Shown piece after piece: positions 51,539 through 61,344 of a stretch of 64,000 bases of DNA. The notes below the pieces were generated by a model, which had not been told where the DNA came from, made no database searches, and worked only from the letters and a program-made list of their open reading frames with translations. Positions within the stretch are counted from its first letter, which is position 1, and the number at the start of each line of letters is the position of its first letter. Both the position numbers and the translations under genes were made by a program. Location of the stretch: NCBI RefSeq assembly GCF_030271835.1, contig NZ_CP127389.1, forward strand, positions 2,144,001 to 2,208,000. Reading direction: 5' to 3'. This stretch comes from Proteus appendicitidis. Its GTDB lineage: Bacteria; Pseudomonadota; Gammaproteobacteria; Enterobacterales; Enterobacteriaceae.

Positions 51539-52630
51539 ATGGGATTTAAATGTGGTATCGTCGGTCTGCCTAACGTAGGGAAATCTACACTATTTAATGC
51601 CTTAACTAAGGCAGGTATTGAGGCAGCCAACTTCCCATTCTGTACTATCGAGCCAAACACAGGTGTTGTTCCAATGCCTGATCCTCGCTTAGATAAATTG
51701 GCTGAGATTGTTAAACCACAGCGTATTTTACCAACAACAATGGAATTTGTTGATATTGCGGGTTTAGTCAAAGGCGCATCTAAAGGTGAAGGTTTAGGTA
51801 ACCAATTCCTAACAAATATTCGTGAAACTGAAGCGATTGGCCATGTGGTTCGTTGTTTTGAAAATGACAATATCATTCACGTTGCAGGTAAAGTTGATCC
51901 TGCTGAAGATATCGAAACTATCAATACTGAATTAGCTCTTTCTGACTTAGATACCTGTGAACGTGCAATGCACCGTAATCAGAAAAAAGCAAAAGGTGGC
52001 GACAAAATTGCTAAAGCAGAAATGGAAGTGTTAGAAAAATGCTTACCGCATTTAGAAAACGCAGGTATGTTACGTGCTTTAGATTTAACGGAAGAAGAAA
52101 AAGCGACTATTCGTTATTTAAGCTTCTTAACGTTAAAACCAACAATGTATATTGCAAACGTTAATGAAGATGGTTTTGAAAATAACCCTTACCTTGAAAC
52201 GGTTCGCAAAATTGCCGAAGCAGAAGGCTCTGTGGTTGTTCCTGTTTGTGCCGCGATTGAAGCAGACATTGCTGAATTAGAAGATGCTGAGCGTGAAGAG
52301 TTTATGCAAGATTTAGGCATCGAAGAGCCTGGTTTAAACCGTGTTATCCGTGCAGGTTACGCATTACTGAACTTACAAACTTACTTCACTGCGGGCGTTA
52401 AAGAAGTTCGTGCATGGACAATACCAGTAGGTGCAACAGCACCACAAGCTGCAGGTAAAATCCATACTGACTTTGAGAAAGGTTTTATCCGCGCTCAAAC
52501 TATCGCTTATAACGATTTTATTACTTATGGCGGTGAGCAAGGCGCAAAAGAAGCCGGTAAAATGCGTGCAGAAGGTAAAGAATATATCGTTCAAGATGGC
52601 GATGTGATGAACTTCTTATTTAACGTGTAA
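51539..52630 (+). CDS. ychF: Redox-regulated ATPase YchF (OLA1)
   Basis: Obg-like P-loop protein with preference for ATP. Walker [15 protein letters not shown] at the N-terminus; the usual G-protein NKxD motif reads NVNED, consistent with ATP rather than GTP use. The C-terminal TGS domain ends [13 protein letters not shown]. 363 residues, the E. coli length. It associates with ribosomes and is linked to oxidative stress in E. coli. Confidence 0.96.
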   Translation: MGFKCGIVGLPNVGKSTLFNALTKAGIEAANFPFCTIEPNTGVVPMPDPRLDKLAEIVKPQRILPTTMEFVDIAGLVKGASKGEGLGNQFLTNIRETEAIGHVVRCFENDNIIHVAGKVDPAEDIETINTELALSDLDTCERAMHRNQKKAKGGDKIAKAEMEVLEKCLPHLENAGMLRALDLTEEEKATIRYLSFLTLKPTMYIANVNEDGFENNPYLETVRKIAEAEGSVVVPVCAAIEADIAELEDAEREEFMQDLGIEEPGLNRVIRAGYALLNLQTYFTAGVKEVRAWTIPVGATAPQAAGKIHTDFEKGFIRAQTIAYNDFITYGGEQGAKEAGKMRAEGKEYIVQDGDVMNFLFNV

Positions 52631-52664
52631 TTCTCGTTATTACAAAAAATACGTTTTCTTAATT

Positions 52665-52699
52665 AAACCCCAAAAGTTGATCTCCAGCTTTTGGGGTTT
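52665..52699 (+). terminator. Terminator of ychF
   Basis: A 12-bp perfect stem AAACCCCAAAAG/CTTTTGGGGTTT (arms 52665-52676 and 52688-52699) followed by T. It also lies before the end of the convergent pentapeptide-repeat gene and may serve both. Confidence 0.9.
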
Positions 52700-52723
52700 T
52701 TATAATTTCGCTTTAAATAAGTA

Positions 52724-54547
52724 TTATTTCCACTGTGATGGCATCATCTTATTAAAAATAGAAGCACAGTGCATTTCTCCATATGCTCTCATTCGGAAAA
52801 AAAGACCGGTTGTTTCAGTGCTCTTATAACCATTTCCCAATAAATCAGACACAAAATCATGATAATCATAGCCCATTAATTTTTTATTTAATTCATTAGC
52901 TTTACGTATTAATGCATAAGCATAGAATTTCAATGATCGAGGCGACCCATCCCCTAGACCAAATACATCGTTAGATGCATATTTAACAAATATAATTGCA
53001 AGGCACAGTAAGTATTTAGACTTTTCTTTATCTGTTAACCCATTCAATTCAAAAATATCACATATTTGTTGATAATGTTCATTTTTGAGTGATGTCATCA
53101 AAATATTGCTCTTTGGGATATCTATTAATTTTTCTAAAACCGAATACATTTTAGTTTTCTCATTATTATTACGATCACTTAATCTGTCATAATCCTGAAT
53201 ATAATTATCAAGGAAAGCAAATTTGAATATTTCACTATAGTCGCCAAAATTTGATGCTAGTTTATTAAATTTCTCAATAAGAGCAAAAGCATTATAATTA
53301 TCTTTAAAGATCATAAAGTCTTTATTAAATAAAGCATAAAGATTGCTTTCATTAACCTCCTGAAACTGTTTATCGTTATAAAGGAAAAATGAATTCCACT
53401 TTGTATCCGCTTTTTTAGCGTCGGCAAATAGCATTTTATTTAATTCATTATAGCTTATCACCATCGTTTTATTTTCATTAATAATGATAATATTATTATC
53501 GCCTGCTCCTTTACTATCCCAAACGACACTTTCATTATTATCCGTTTTATGCATTTCAAAAAAAGGTTTCACCTCTTCCAACTTAAGGTATTTTTCATAT
53601 AAAGTTCTAGATTTTTCTTGGATATCTAATTTTTCATGATAAAGAGTGACTGCCATTAACTTAATAAATATCCCATTATTTTTCAACATGAAATCACTCT
53701 GTTCTTGATCATTAAAAGACTTGGAAATAATATCCAGATATAACGATATGTACTTTGGATTTATCTTTTCTTTACTATCTTCATTCAAAGTTAATTTACC
53801 AAGCAAAGATTCAACGGAATTTTTAATCTCTTTATCTTCCAAATAATATTCTTTTGAAAAAATGTAATCTAAAAATGAATTAATATGTGTTGAATTTGCA
53901 TAGCGATTATTATGATACTTCGCTTCTGTGATTAACTGCTTAACGAGCTTTATTTTAATATCCGAATATTTATCATCAATACTTCTAAGCGTATTAAATA
54001 TTGTTTTCTTAGCTGGATTATCGATTAGTTTTTCATCCATAAAATCTTTATCCATATATTTTATATTCTTAAATTTTATTTTTGCACCATCGAGTTTGGC
54101 ATTCGAAAAATCAGCATCATTTATACAGATTTCAGTTCCTCTCAAATCACTATTTATAAATTTCGCCCCCTCCAGATATACACTATTTAAATCAACATTA
54201 GAAAGATCATAATCTGAAAAATTCTTATTTTCTTTAATAACTTCATAATGATAATTTTTTAAAGTTTTAAAATCTTTATGTCTAATATCTTTATCGTGAT
54301 ATGTTTTTTTTTGCTCAATTCCATCTAATTTTTCAAGCAGTTTTTTGTATTCAATGGCTTTAGTTTTATTAAGTTCTTGTTCCTTATTTTTATAACAAAA
54401 ACTACACTCAGCAGTTGTTAATTTTATATTCAATATCCTTCTTGCAAAACTCAAATTTTTAAAAGAAGGATGATAATCTGCCACATCAACAGCAGCTGCA
54501 GCATCATTAGCCAGATGAGCCTTTAGATATGTGAATACTATATTCAT
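52724..54547 (-). CDS. Pentapeptide-repeat protein, candidate SopA/NleL-like E3 ligase effector
   Basis: A 607-residue protein with no signal peptide. A pentapeptide-repeat beta-helix (about residues 110-158: FSDYDLSNVDLNSVYLEGAKF, then SDLRG, ADFSNAKLDGAKI) is followed by a long alpha-helical region (about 190-590). Near the C-terminus is Cys594 in GEMHCASIF, 13 residues from the end. The order beta-helix, helical lobe, C-terminal catalytic Cys is that of the HECT-like E3 ligase effectors SopA (Salmonella) and NleL (E. coli), about 780 residues long. This match is architectural, not proven. The coding DNA is AT-rich, in accessory DNA next to budAB. Confidence 0.6.
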   Translation of the reverse strand: MNIVFTYLKAHLANDAAAAVDVADYHPSFKNLSFARRILNIKLTTAECSFCYKNKEQELNKTKAIEYKKLLEKLDGIEQKKTYHDKDIRHKDFKTLKNYHYEVIKENKNFSDYDLSNVDLNSVYLEGAKFINSDLRGTEICINDADFSNAKLDGAKIKFKNIKYMDKDFMDEKLIDNPAKKTIFNTLRSIDDKYSDIKIKLVKQLITEAKYHNNRYANSTHINSFLDYIFSKEYYLEDKEIKNSVESLLGKLTLNEDSKEKINPKYISLYLDIISKSFNDQEQSDFMLKNNGIFIKLMAVTLYHEKLDIQEKSRTLYEKYLKLEEVKPFFEMHKTDNNESVVWDSKGAGDNNIIIINENKTMVISYNELNKMLFADAKKADTKWNSFFLYNDKQFQEVNESNLYALFNKDFMIFKDNYNAFALIEKFNKLASNFGDYSEIFKFAFLDNYIQDYDRLSDRNNNEKTKMYSVLEKLIDIPKSNILMTSLKNEHYQQICDIFELNGLTDKEKSKYLLCLAIIFVKYASNDVFGLGDGSPRSLKFYAYALIRKANELNKKLMGYDYHDFVSDLLGNGYKSTETTGLFFRMRAYGEMHCASIFNKMMPSQWK

Positions 54548-54818
54548 AATGGTTGCCTATATAATTAATTATGTATCGTAAGTGACGATAACAACTATTT
54601 ATGATTTCTACTTTTATAAAGCAACCACCACCAAAATGACTTAAAAAAATCCATACAAATAATCTTATAAAATAATAACCATACAAATCTAAAAAATGAG
54701 TAATTATCATCAATATTTTAATAACAACAAAAACATTTGAATTTCTTATCAATGAGATTAATAATTAAATCGATGGTCGATTAATGACTATCTTTTTCAA
54801 ATAAGGATCAGTTTTATT
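54548..54818. other. Divergent promoter region of the SopA-like gene and budA
   Basis: About 270 AT-rich bases between the two starts. No LysR-type regulator gene (budR) lies here, unlike in Klebsiella, and I cannot define an operator. Confidence 0.5.
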
Positions 54819-55646
54819 ATGAACGATAGTTTCAATTATAATATGCGAGATAATAGCGATATAGCCCCCAATAAAAGCGATAGTTGTCAATGTAACCAAG
54901 AAATAATAACCAATCTAAATAATTATATTAATAAACATCCCGAATGTACTGTTTATCAAAATTCATTAATGAGCAGTTTAATTGCTGGCGTTTATGATAG
55001 TGATGTGACTATTGCTGATTTATTAAAACAGGGTGATTTTGGTTTAGGTACCTTTGAGCAACTTGATGGTGAACTAGTTGCTTTTGATAATAACGTTTTC
55101 CAATTGCGTTCTGATGGTAGCGCCCGTAAAGCATTAGACTCTCAAAAATCCCCTTTTGCTGTGATGACCTTTTTTAATGCTGATATTGAACATTCATTTT
55201 CTTATGGTGCCTCACAACAAGAAATACATAATACAATCAATCAGTATGTTCCTTCCGATAATCTTTTTTGTGCAATTAAAATTACGGGTGAATTTGAATT
55301 AGTTAAAACACGCACAGTACCTCGCCAAGAGCCGCCCTACTTACCAATGCTAAAAGCTATCGAAAATCAACCTGTTTTCACCTTTCACAATGAAACAGGA
55401 ACTATTGCTGGTTTTCGTTCCCCACAATTTACTCAAGGAATAAATGTTGCTGGTTTTCATGAACATTATATAAATCAACAACGCCAAGGTGGTGGTCACG
55501 TTCTCGATTACTACTTAAAAAAGGGCACATTACAAATCGGTATCATTTCCCGCCTTACCATTGGACTACCCAGTCAATCCGCTTTCCTTCAAGCTAACTT
55601 AATGCCAGACGATCTCCATCATGCAATAGAACAAGCCGAAAATTAA
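54819..55646 (+). CDS. budA: Alpha-acetolactate decarboxylase
   Basis: Converts 2-acetolactate to acetoin in the butanediol pathway, limiting acidification. The zinc ligands His214 and His216 (GFHEHY) and His227 (GGHVLDY) are conserved, as is the PYLPMLKAI segment. 275 residues, with a polar N-terminal extension of about 25 residues. Followed by budB after 67 bases. Confidence 0.93.
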   Translation: MNDSFNYNMRDNSDIAPNKSDSCQCNQEIITNLNNYINKHPECTVYQNSLMSSLIAGVYDSDVTIADLLKQGDFGLGTFEQLDGELVAFDNNVFQLRSDGSARKALDSQKSPFAVMTFFNADIEHSFSYGASQQEIHNTINQYVPSDNLFCAIKITGEFELVKTRTVPRQEPPYLPMLKAIENQPVFTFHNETGTIAGFRSPQFTQGINVAGFHEHYINQQRQGGGHVLDYYLKKGTLQIGIISRLTIGLPSQSAFLQANLMPDDLHHAIEQAEN

Positions 55647-55713
55647 TTCAAAAAACACGTCAGTTTATTCTCAAGACAATTTTTTATTCACTTGCAAAAT
55701 CAAAGAAGGTTAT

Positions 55714-57393
55714 ATGAATACTCCTCATTGGAAATGTGGTGCAGATTTAGTCGTCAAACAATTAGAACAACATGGCATTAAACAAGTATTTGGTATTCCG
55801 GGTGCAAAGATCGATCGTATATTTGACTCTCTTGTCGATTCCAGTATTGAAACCGTGGTCGTTCGTCATGAAGCTAACGCCGCATTTATGGCAGCCGCAG
55901 TTGGGCGTTTAACAGGTAAAGCGGGAGTCGCTATCGCAACATCTGGCCCAGGATGTTCTAATCTTGCAACTGGCATCGCAACAGCAACATCTGAAGGTGA
56001 TCCATTAGTAGCATTGGGAGGATCAGTAAAATCTTCAGATAGATTAAAATTGGTTCATCAAAGCATGGATACTGTTACCATGTTTAATCCTATAACTAAA
56101 TTTTGTGCTGAAATTGATTCCTCAAAATCAATTTCTGAAACCATGGCTAATGCCTTTCGTCATGCGGAATCAGGAAGACCAGGCTCGGCTTTTTTAACGT
56201 TTCCAATGGATATTTTAAATAACGAAGTTAATAGCCCAATATTAGCACCTAAATCAAAACCCAATATGGGTAGTGCAAATAATGAGGCTATCCAAGAAAC
56301 CGTTAAATTACTTCTAAATGCTAAAAGCCCGGTTATTTTATTAGGGCTACAAGCGAGCTACCCAGAAAATGCATTAGCATTACAAAAGCTACTTGATATT
56401 TGCCCGCTGCCGATTGTAGGTACTTATCAATCAGCAGGAACAATAGCGCAACGCCATTTCCCTTTATTTGCCGGTCGTATCGGTTTATTTAACAACCAAC
56501 CCGGTGATGAGTTATTATCTCACGCTGATTTAGTGATTACCTTAGGTTATAGCCCTATCGAATATGAACCTTCATTGTGGAATCACAATAACGCCAATAT
56601 TATTCATATTGATGAAATTCCAGCTGAAATCGATTTAGCTTACTGCCCTGATTTAGAATTAACCGGCAATATCAAATTAACGATTGATAATTTAACTCAG
56701 CATTTTACTAAACATTCTACATCACAAATAACACTCTCAGATAATACTCGTCAGGTTTTAGAAAAAATACGCCACCAAAGAGAAATTCTGCAACAAAATA
56801 ATTATTTTCGTCATGGTTCTCCTATTCACCCTTTAACCATCATCCATGAGATGCAAAATATTATTGATAACGATGTCACTCTCTGTATTGATATGGGAAG
56901 TTTTCATATTTGGCTCGCTCGTTATCTTTATAGTTTTAGAGCAAGACAAATGTTGATTTCTAATGGGCAACAAACAATGGGTGTGGCATTACCTTGGGGT
57001 ATTGGTGCTTCTTTTGTTCGTCCTTCTGACAAAATTATTTCTGTTTCTGGTGATGGTGGCTTTATGCAATCATCCATGGAATTAGAAACTGCGGTTCGTT
57101 TAAATACAAATATCCTACATATTATCTGGGTGGATAACGCTTATAATATGGTCGAAATGCAAGAAAAGGAAAAATATGGTCGTTATTCTGGTGTGAAATT
57201 TGGCGCAATTGATTTTAAACGTTACGCGGAATCCTTCGGAGCTAAAGGGTTTTCTGTTGAATGTGCTTCTCAATTACGTAGCGTTTTACATGAAGCAATG
57301 GCTGTTGATGGTCCTGCTGTTCTTGCTATTCCTGTCGATTATAGTGATAACGCTAAATTAATGGAACATATTGATTATAATTTGATTATTTAG
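55714..57393 (+). CDS. budB: Catabolic acetolactate synthase
   Basis: Thiamine-diphosphate enzyme joining two pyruvates to acetolactate. The catalytic Glu region (VVRHEANAAFMA, near residue 50) and the ThDP/Mg motif GDGG followed by N (ISVSGDGGF ... VDNAYN) are in place. 559 residues, the size of Klebsiella BudB, and without a separate small subunit gene. No butanediol dehydrogenase gene follows, so acetoin is the visible end product here. Confidence 0.94.
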   Translation: MNTPHWKCGADLVVKQLEQHGIKQVFGIPGAKIDRIFDSLVDSSIETVVVRHEANAAFMAAAVGRLTGKAGVAIATSGPGCSNLATGIATATSEGDPLVALGGSVKSSDRLKLVHQSMDTVTMFNPITKFCAEIDSSKSISETMANAFRHAESGRPGSAFLTFPMDILNNEVNSPILAPKSKPNMGSANNEAIQETVKLLLNAKSPVILLGLQASYPENALALQKLLDICPLPIVGTYQSAGTIAQRHFPLFAGRIGLFNNQPGDELLSHADLVITLGYSPIEYEPSLWNHNNANIIHIDEIPAEIDLAYCPDLELTGNIKLTIDNLTQHFTKHSTSQITLSDNTRQVLEKIRHQREILQQNNYFRHGSPIHPLTIIHEMQNIIDNDVTLCIDMGSFHIWLARYLYSFRARQMLISNGQQTMGVALPWGIGASFVRPSDKIISVSGDGGFMQSSMELETAVRLNTNILHIIWVDNAYNMVEMQEKEKYGRYSGVKFGAIDFKRYAESFGAKGFSVECASQLRSVLHEAMAVDGPAVLAIPVDYSDNAKLMEHIDYNLII

Positions 57394-57415
57394 TGTATTC
57401 TAAACTAATTAGATA

Positions 57416-57452
57416 AAAGCCCCCAATAGTATTAAAGACTACTGAGGGCTTT
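57416..57452. terminator. Shared terminator of budAB and the Sel1-type gene
   Basis: AAAGCCC (57416-57422) pairs with GGGCTTT (57446-57452), with a partly paired inner stem, between convergent budB and the gene at 57464. Confidence 0.75.
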
Positions 57453-57463
57453 CTAATATAGCG

Positions 57464-59959
57464 CTACTGTTTATTTTGATTTAAATACTCAGCGACACGA
57501 GTCTCAATATTTTTACGCTCACTCTCTGATAAAGAATAAAACATAGCGACATTATTTACATCCCTATTCAGTAATAAACCATAATAGTATGCTTCTTTAG
57601 CATCACCTTTAAACAGATATGCTTCATAGAGTTTTGAAAAAGAAGGCTCTGCAAAACTCATTTTTCCTAATCTGATATTCATATCTATTACATAATCATT
57701 ATGATTTTTTAGCGCAGAAACATACATATTTACCGCAGGATCTTGACTTACGTTATCCACCCCATTGGAGTACATTTTATTTAATTCAGTGTATATGCGA
57801 CTATCTATACCGAATGGATAACCTAAAGACAATTGATACCACTCAATGGCTTTATCTAAGTTTTTCTCTATTGAACAAGGCGCCTCTAAATAATAGTCAG
57901 CAATTATTCTAGCGCTATTATAGGTAAATTCGTTACTACGAGGTTTTTCTGTTTCTATCCACTCTTTAAAATAGTTTGTTGCTTTATTGATATTATCTTT
58001 ATCTTTGCAAATGTTTTCCATATAGTAGTTATAAAGATATTCGCTCGCTTTTTTATTTCCTAAATTATAAGCTTTTTCAGCATAGATAAAACTTTTTTGG
58101 CGATCTTCATAAGAATAAAACCTTGCTAATTCAAGTAGTTTCCTATCACTCTCTTCTTGTTTCATTAAACGATTAAGATCGTTATCTCTTCCCTCGCGAG
58201 TTCTTGTCACTATTTCATACAATTCTAATTCAGGGCTAGATAAATCGATACTAATACGTTTTTCATATTCTTGTGCTTTTATCGTATCTTTTTGAATGCC
58301 ATCTTTACCATCTTGATAAATTAAAGATAAATCTTTTAAGCAAATATTATTCCCCAAATCTGCACACTTATGACGCCAAGCAAAACGTTCTTTAGTAGTA
58401 ATATTGGTTAAATTATCAAAATTATAATCTTGATAAAGTCTTCCAGGCATATTTTCATCAACATATCTTGTTGTGACAATAAATTGCATCGCATCAGAAG
58501 AACCTAATTCAGCCAATTTAAAAATATCTTTATAATATTTTCTTAATTTTTCTTCATTAATCGTTTGGGCAGAGTTTTCATAAATAATATTTCTTATTGT
58601 ATATTTAAACGCCAAATTGATATTTTTATTTAATAGGGGTTGAATTTGCGTTCTGACTCCTTCGTCAGACAAAGCACGTTCAACAATAAAATCAATCACT
58701 CTTGGAGAATTCATTCCATATTTAAAAAGAAGATCATAACCTTCTTTTCGCTCTTTTTTAGTGAGTACCCCATTTTCTAAATCATCTTCTAACGCTTTAA
58801 TGACATAAATAAAAACATCATTATTTATTCTATTTTTATATTTTATGATTGCAATGGCTTGGTGAAGATAAGCGGCATAGGTGTAATAACTTGCTTTTTT
58901 ATATAATGAAAAAGCATATTCGTTATTTTTAATGGCATCTTGGTCTAAAAGTATATCGGCGTAATAGTGTGCGAGGCGATAATCTTGGTTAAATGTGTTA
59001 GCTTTATTTTTATTCAGACTCTCTTTTAAAATATCAACAATGTGCTCTTTTGTAATATATTCTGAAATATCAAACTCAAAATAGATGCGGGCTAATGTAT
59101 ATTGACTCTCTTCTAATAATTTATTATCTCTTATATTTTCTTGTAATAAATCAACCGCTTTTTTCAAATCTTGTACTGTTCCCTCACCATTAGCATATAG
59201 CTTAGCAAGGCTTAGTTTACTTTCTGGAGACTGTTGTATTTTATAAGCAGACCTTACTAGCTCAAAGGCTTTATTAGGATCATAAAAGCAACTTTTGGAA
59301 TTTGAATAAACATTAGCAACGGTTAGCATCGCTTGATAAGAATCAGGATATTTTTCTAATAGTTTATCTATATATTTTTTAAGTGTTTCACTAAAGTATG
59401 GTAAATTATTGCTATTATTCTGAGTTAACTCCTCAATTTTTTTAATTAATCCATCTTGATGATCCAAATCTGCCGATAACGTTAAATATACTTCAGCTAA
59501 TAAGGCATCTTTCCTGAGAAGATCGCTCTCTTTATCGCCATTATAAATTTGATAAAGAAGATATACCGCATCCGGATAATTTGCATTTGCCGCATCAAGA
59601 AGTAGATTAATATCTTCTCTTATTAATGTATATTTTAAATACATCATTTTGGGATCTTTACTTTCAATAAAAGGCTGTATAAGAGCTTCTGTTTTTAGTG
59701 ATCTCTTCGGGGAATCTGGACTATTTAAATATTGATATATAGCCTCTTTATTTCCTGTCTTAGCGAGTTTTTCTAACGCTTCAAGTGTCGCCTTTTTTTC
59801 TACCAATGACTGATCGCCATCAATAGGTGTTAATGCATATTCTGTATTTCTACCCGCTTCATCTGACATTGGTTCAACTTTGTCTTTTTTGAAATATAAA
59901 CCTAAAACAACAATAATTAATGAAAGAAATATAAGTATATTTTTTATTTTACGAGACAT
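57464..59959 (-). CDS. Membrane-anchored Sel1/TPR-like repeat protein
   Basis: An 831-residue protein with one N-terminal hydrophobic segment (about residues 7-23, NILIFLSLIIVVLGLYF), uncleaved by appearance, then a long alpha-helical solenoid. Recurrent A-x-x-x-L-x-x-x-Y-x-x-G type units, for example LAKLYANGEGTVQDLKKAVDLL, LSLIYQDGKDGIQKD and ADYYLEAPCSIEKNLDKAIEWY, are typical of Sel1-like repeats. Such proteins bind other proteins, and some act in secretion or immunity. Function here is unknown. Strongly AT-rich, minus strand, alone. Confidence 0.8.
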   Translation of the reverse strand: MSRKIKNILIFLSLIIVVLGLYFKKDKVEPMSDEAGRNTEYALTPIDGDQSLVEKKATLEALEKLAKTGNKEAIYQYLNSPDSPKRSLKTEALIQPFIESKDPKMMYLKYTLIREDINLLLDAANANYPDAVYLLYQIYNGDKESDLLRKDALLAEVYLTLSADLDHQDGLIKKIEELTQNNSNNLPYFSETLKKYIDKLLEKYPDSYQAMLTVANVYSNSKSCFYDPNKAFELVRSAYKIQQSPESKLSLAKLYANGEGTVQDLKKAVDLLQENIRDNKLLEESQYTLARIYFEFDISEYITKEHIVDILKESLNKNKANTFNQDYRLAHYYADILLDQDAIKNNEYAFSLYKKASYYTYAAYLHQAIAIIKYKNRINNDVFIYVIKALEDDLENGVLTKKERKEGYDLLFKYGMNSPRVIDFIVERALSDEGVRTQIQPLLNKNINLAFKYTIRNIIYENSAQTINEEKLRKYYKDIFKLAELGSSDAMQFIVTTRYVDENMPGRLYQDYNFDNLTNITTKERFAWRHKCADLGNNICLKDLSLIYQDGKDGIQKDTIKAQEYEKRISIDLSSPELELYEIVTRTREGRDNDLNRLMKQEESDRKLLELARFYSYEDRQKSFIYAEKAYNLGNKKASEYLYNYYMENICKDKDNINKATNYFKEWIETEKPRSNEFTYNSARIIADYYLEAPCSIEKNLDKAIEWYQLSLGYPFGIDSRIYTELNKMYSNGVDNVSQDPAVNMYVSALKNHNDYVIDMNIRLGKMSFAEPSFSKLYEAYLFKGDAKEAYYYGLLLNRDVNNVAMFYSLSESERKNIETRVAEYLNQNKQ

Positions 59960-60256
59960 AATTATCCTTTTACGTTACATAATTTACTTTTAAATAATCA
60001 ACCGCTATAGACCAATAATGGTGGATTTTTATTTAATCTAAGTGTTATTTTTCTATTTACATCAGTCAATCGATAACTTACCAATTCTTTATGTAGCAAA
60101 CACTTTTTTATTAAAAATGTATAGGTTGCCTATTCCCTATTTAACATATTCCGTAAATAATGAAAAAGAGATATTCTAGATTTAGGAAATATCGATTAAT
60201 ATCTGATTAACTACTAAATTCAAATCGTTGCCTTATTTAATCTTTAGGATAACACC

Positions 60257-60685
60257 ATGCTACAATCATCTCATCTTTCTTCTCATGCTCGATTTATTGC
60301 TCTTCGCCTTCTCCCTAATGAAGATGTGATTATGGCATTACGACAGATTATTAAAGAACAAAATCTGAAATCAGCATTTATTGCGGGTTGTGTGGGCAGT
60401 TTAACAGATGTGGTATTACGCTTTGCAGGTCGTGAAGAAAATCGCTATCTTACGGGTAAATTTGAAATTGTTTCACTCATTGGAACATTAGACGACCAAG
60501 GTGAACATTTGCATTTAGCCGTCTCCGATGAAAATGGATTAATGTGTGGTGGACATATGATGCCTGGCTGTACAGTGCGCACAACGCTAGAACTCGTTAT
60601 TGGTGAGTTAGAGCAAGTGACTTTTAGCCGTCAGCCTTGTGAACACTCTGGTTATGAGGAGCTGGTCATCACACCGCGTAAATAG
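60257..60685 (+). CDS. PPC (DUF296) domain protein
   Basis: A 142-residue single-domain protein of the plants-and-prokaryotes-conserved family. Conserved features: FIAGCVGSLTDVVLRFAGRE near residue 42 and GEHLHLAVSDENGLMCGGHM, with His84, His86 and His100 matching the His triad proposed to bind zinc in prokaryotic PPC proteins. Plant homologues belong to AT-hook DNA-binding proteins; bacterial roles are unknown. It precedes an ECF transporter operon on the same strand, 75 bases upstream. Confidence 0.88.
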   Translation: MLQSSHLSSHARFIALRLLPNEDVIMALRQIIKEQNLKSAFIAGCVGSLTDVVLRFAGREENRYLTGKFEIVSLIGTLDDQGEHLHLAVSDENGLMCGGHMMPGCTVRTTLELVIGELEQVTFSRQPCEHSGYEELVITPRK

Positions 60686-60760
60686 CTTTTTATAAAAAAT
60701 AGCTATGTATGCAAAACAATAAAACCAATAGTCACTATCCTTTGTAAAGGTTTTTAAACT

Positions 60761-61342
60761 ATGTCTACAACGCCTCTAATTTCGAGCCGTACTCTTGTGC
60801 TCATTGTTGTTTCTATTGCAATAAATATGATCGGTGGTCAAATCACCTCAATGGTCAAACTTCCTATCTTTTTAGACTCTATCGGCACACTGATTTGTGC
60901 CTTATTAGGTGGCCCATGGGTTGCATTATTTGCTGGATTATTAACTAACCTATTATGGGGATTAATTAGTGGTCCAATGGCTGCCGCATTTGCTCCTGTT
61001 GCTATGATGATAGGATTAAGTGCAGGCTTATTGGCTCGTGCCGGTGGCTTTCGCTCGTTAATTCGCGTTATTGGCTCAGGCATTATTATTACTTTAGCGT
61101 TAATGATTGTCGCCGTTCCAATTCGTACTTATTTATTCGGTGGTGCAACCGGCAGTGGCGCAGATTTCTTTGTTGCTTATTTTCATGCTGTGGGTGAAGG
61201 GCTTATTGAGTCTGTTGCCATTACCGTATTAGGTGCAAATCTTGCCGATAAAATATTATCAGCGATTATTGCTTGGTTATTAGTGCGTCAATTACCACAA
61301 AGAACACAGCGCAACTTCCCTGCAATGGCTAAGGTGCGCTGA
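60761..61342 (+). CDS. ECF transporter S component (substrate unknown)
   Basis: A 193-residue protein with five or six hydrophobic segments, the size and pattern of the substrate-binding S subunits of energy-coupling factor transporters. Next come genes for the T subunit and two ATPases, which supports the call. I cannot name its substrate: no vitamin-specific motif is obvious and no riboswitch is seen upstream. Two bases separate its stop from the next start. Confidence 0.82.
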   Translation: MSTTPLISSRTLVLIVVSIAINMIGGQITSMVKLPIFLDSIGTLICALLGGPWVALFAGLLTNLLWGLISGPMAAAFAPVAMMIGLSAGLLARAGGFRSLIRVIGSGIIITLALMIVAVPIRTYLFGGATGSGADFFVAYFHAVGEGLIESVAITVLGANLADKILSAIIAWLLVRQLPQRTQRNFPAMAKVR

Positions 61343-61344
61343 TA

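Noticed and set aside
60686..60760. Riboswitch before the ECF operon
   Set aside because: The interval is only 75 bases and shows no conserved element such as a THI, B12, FMN or preQ1 motif.
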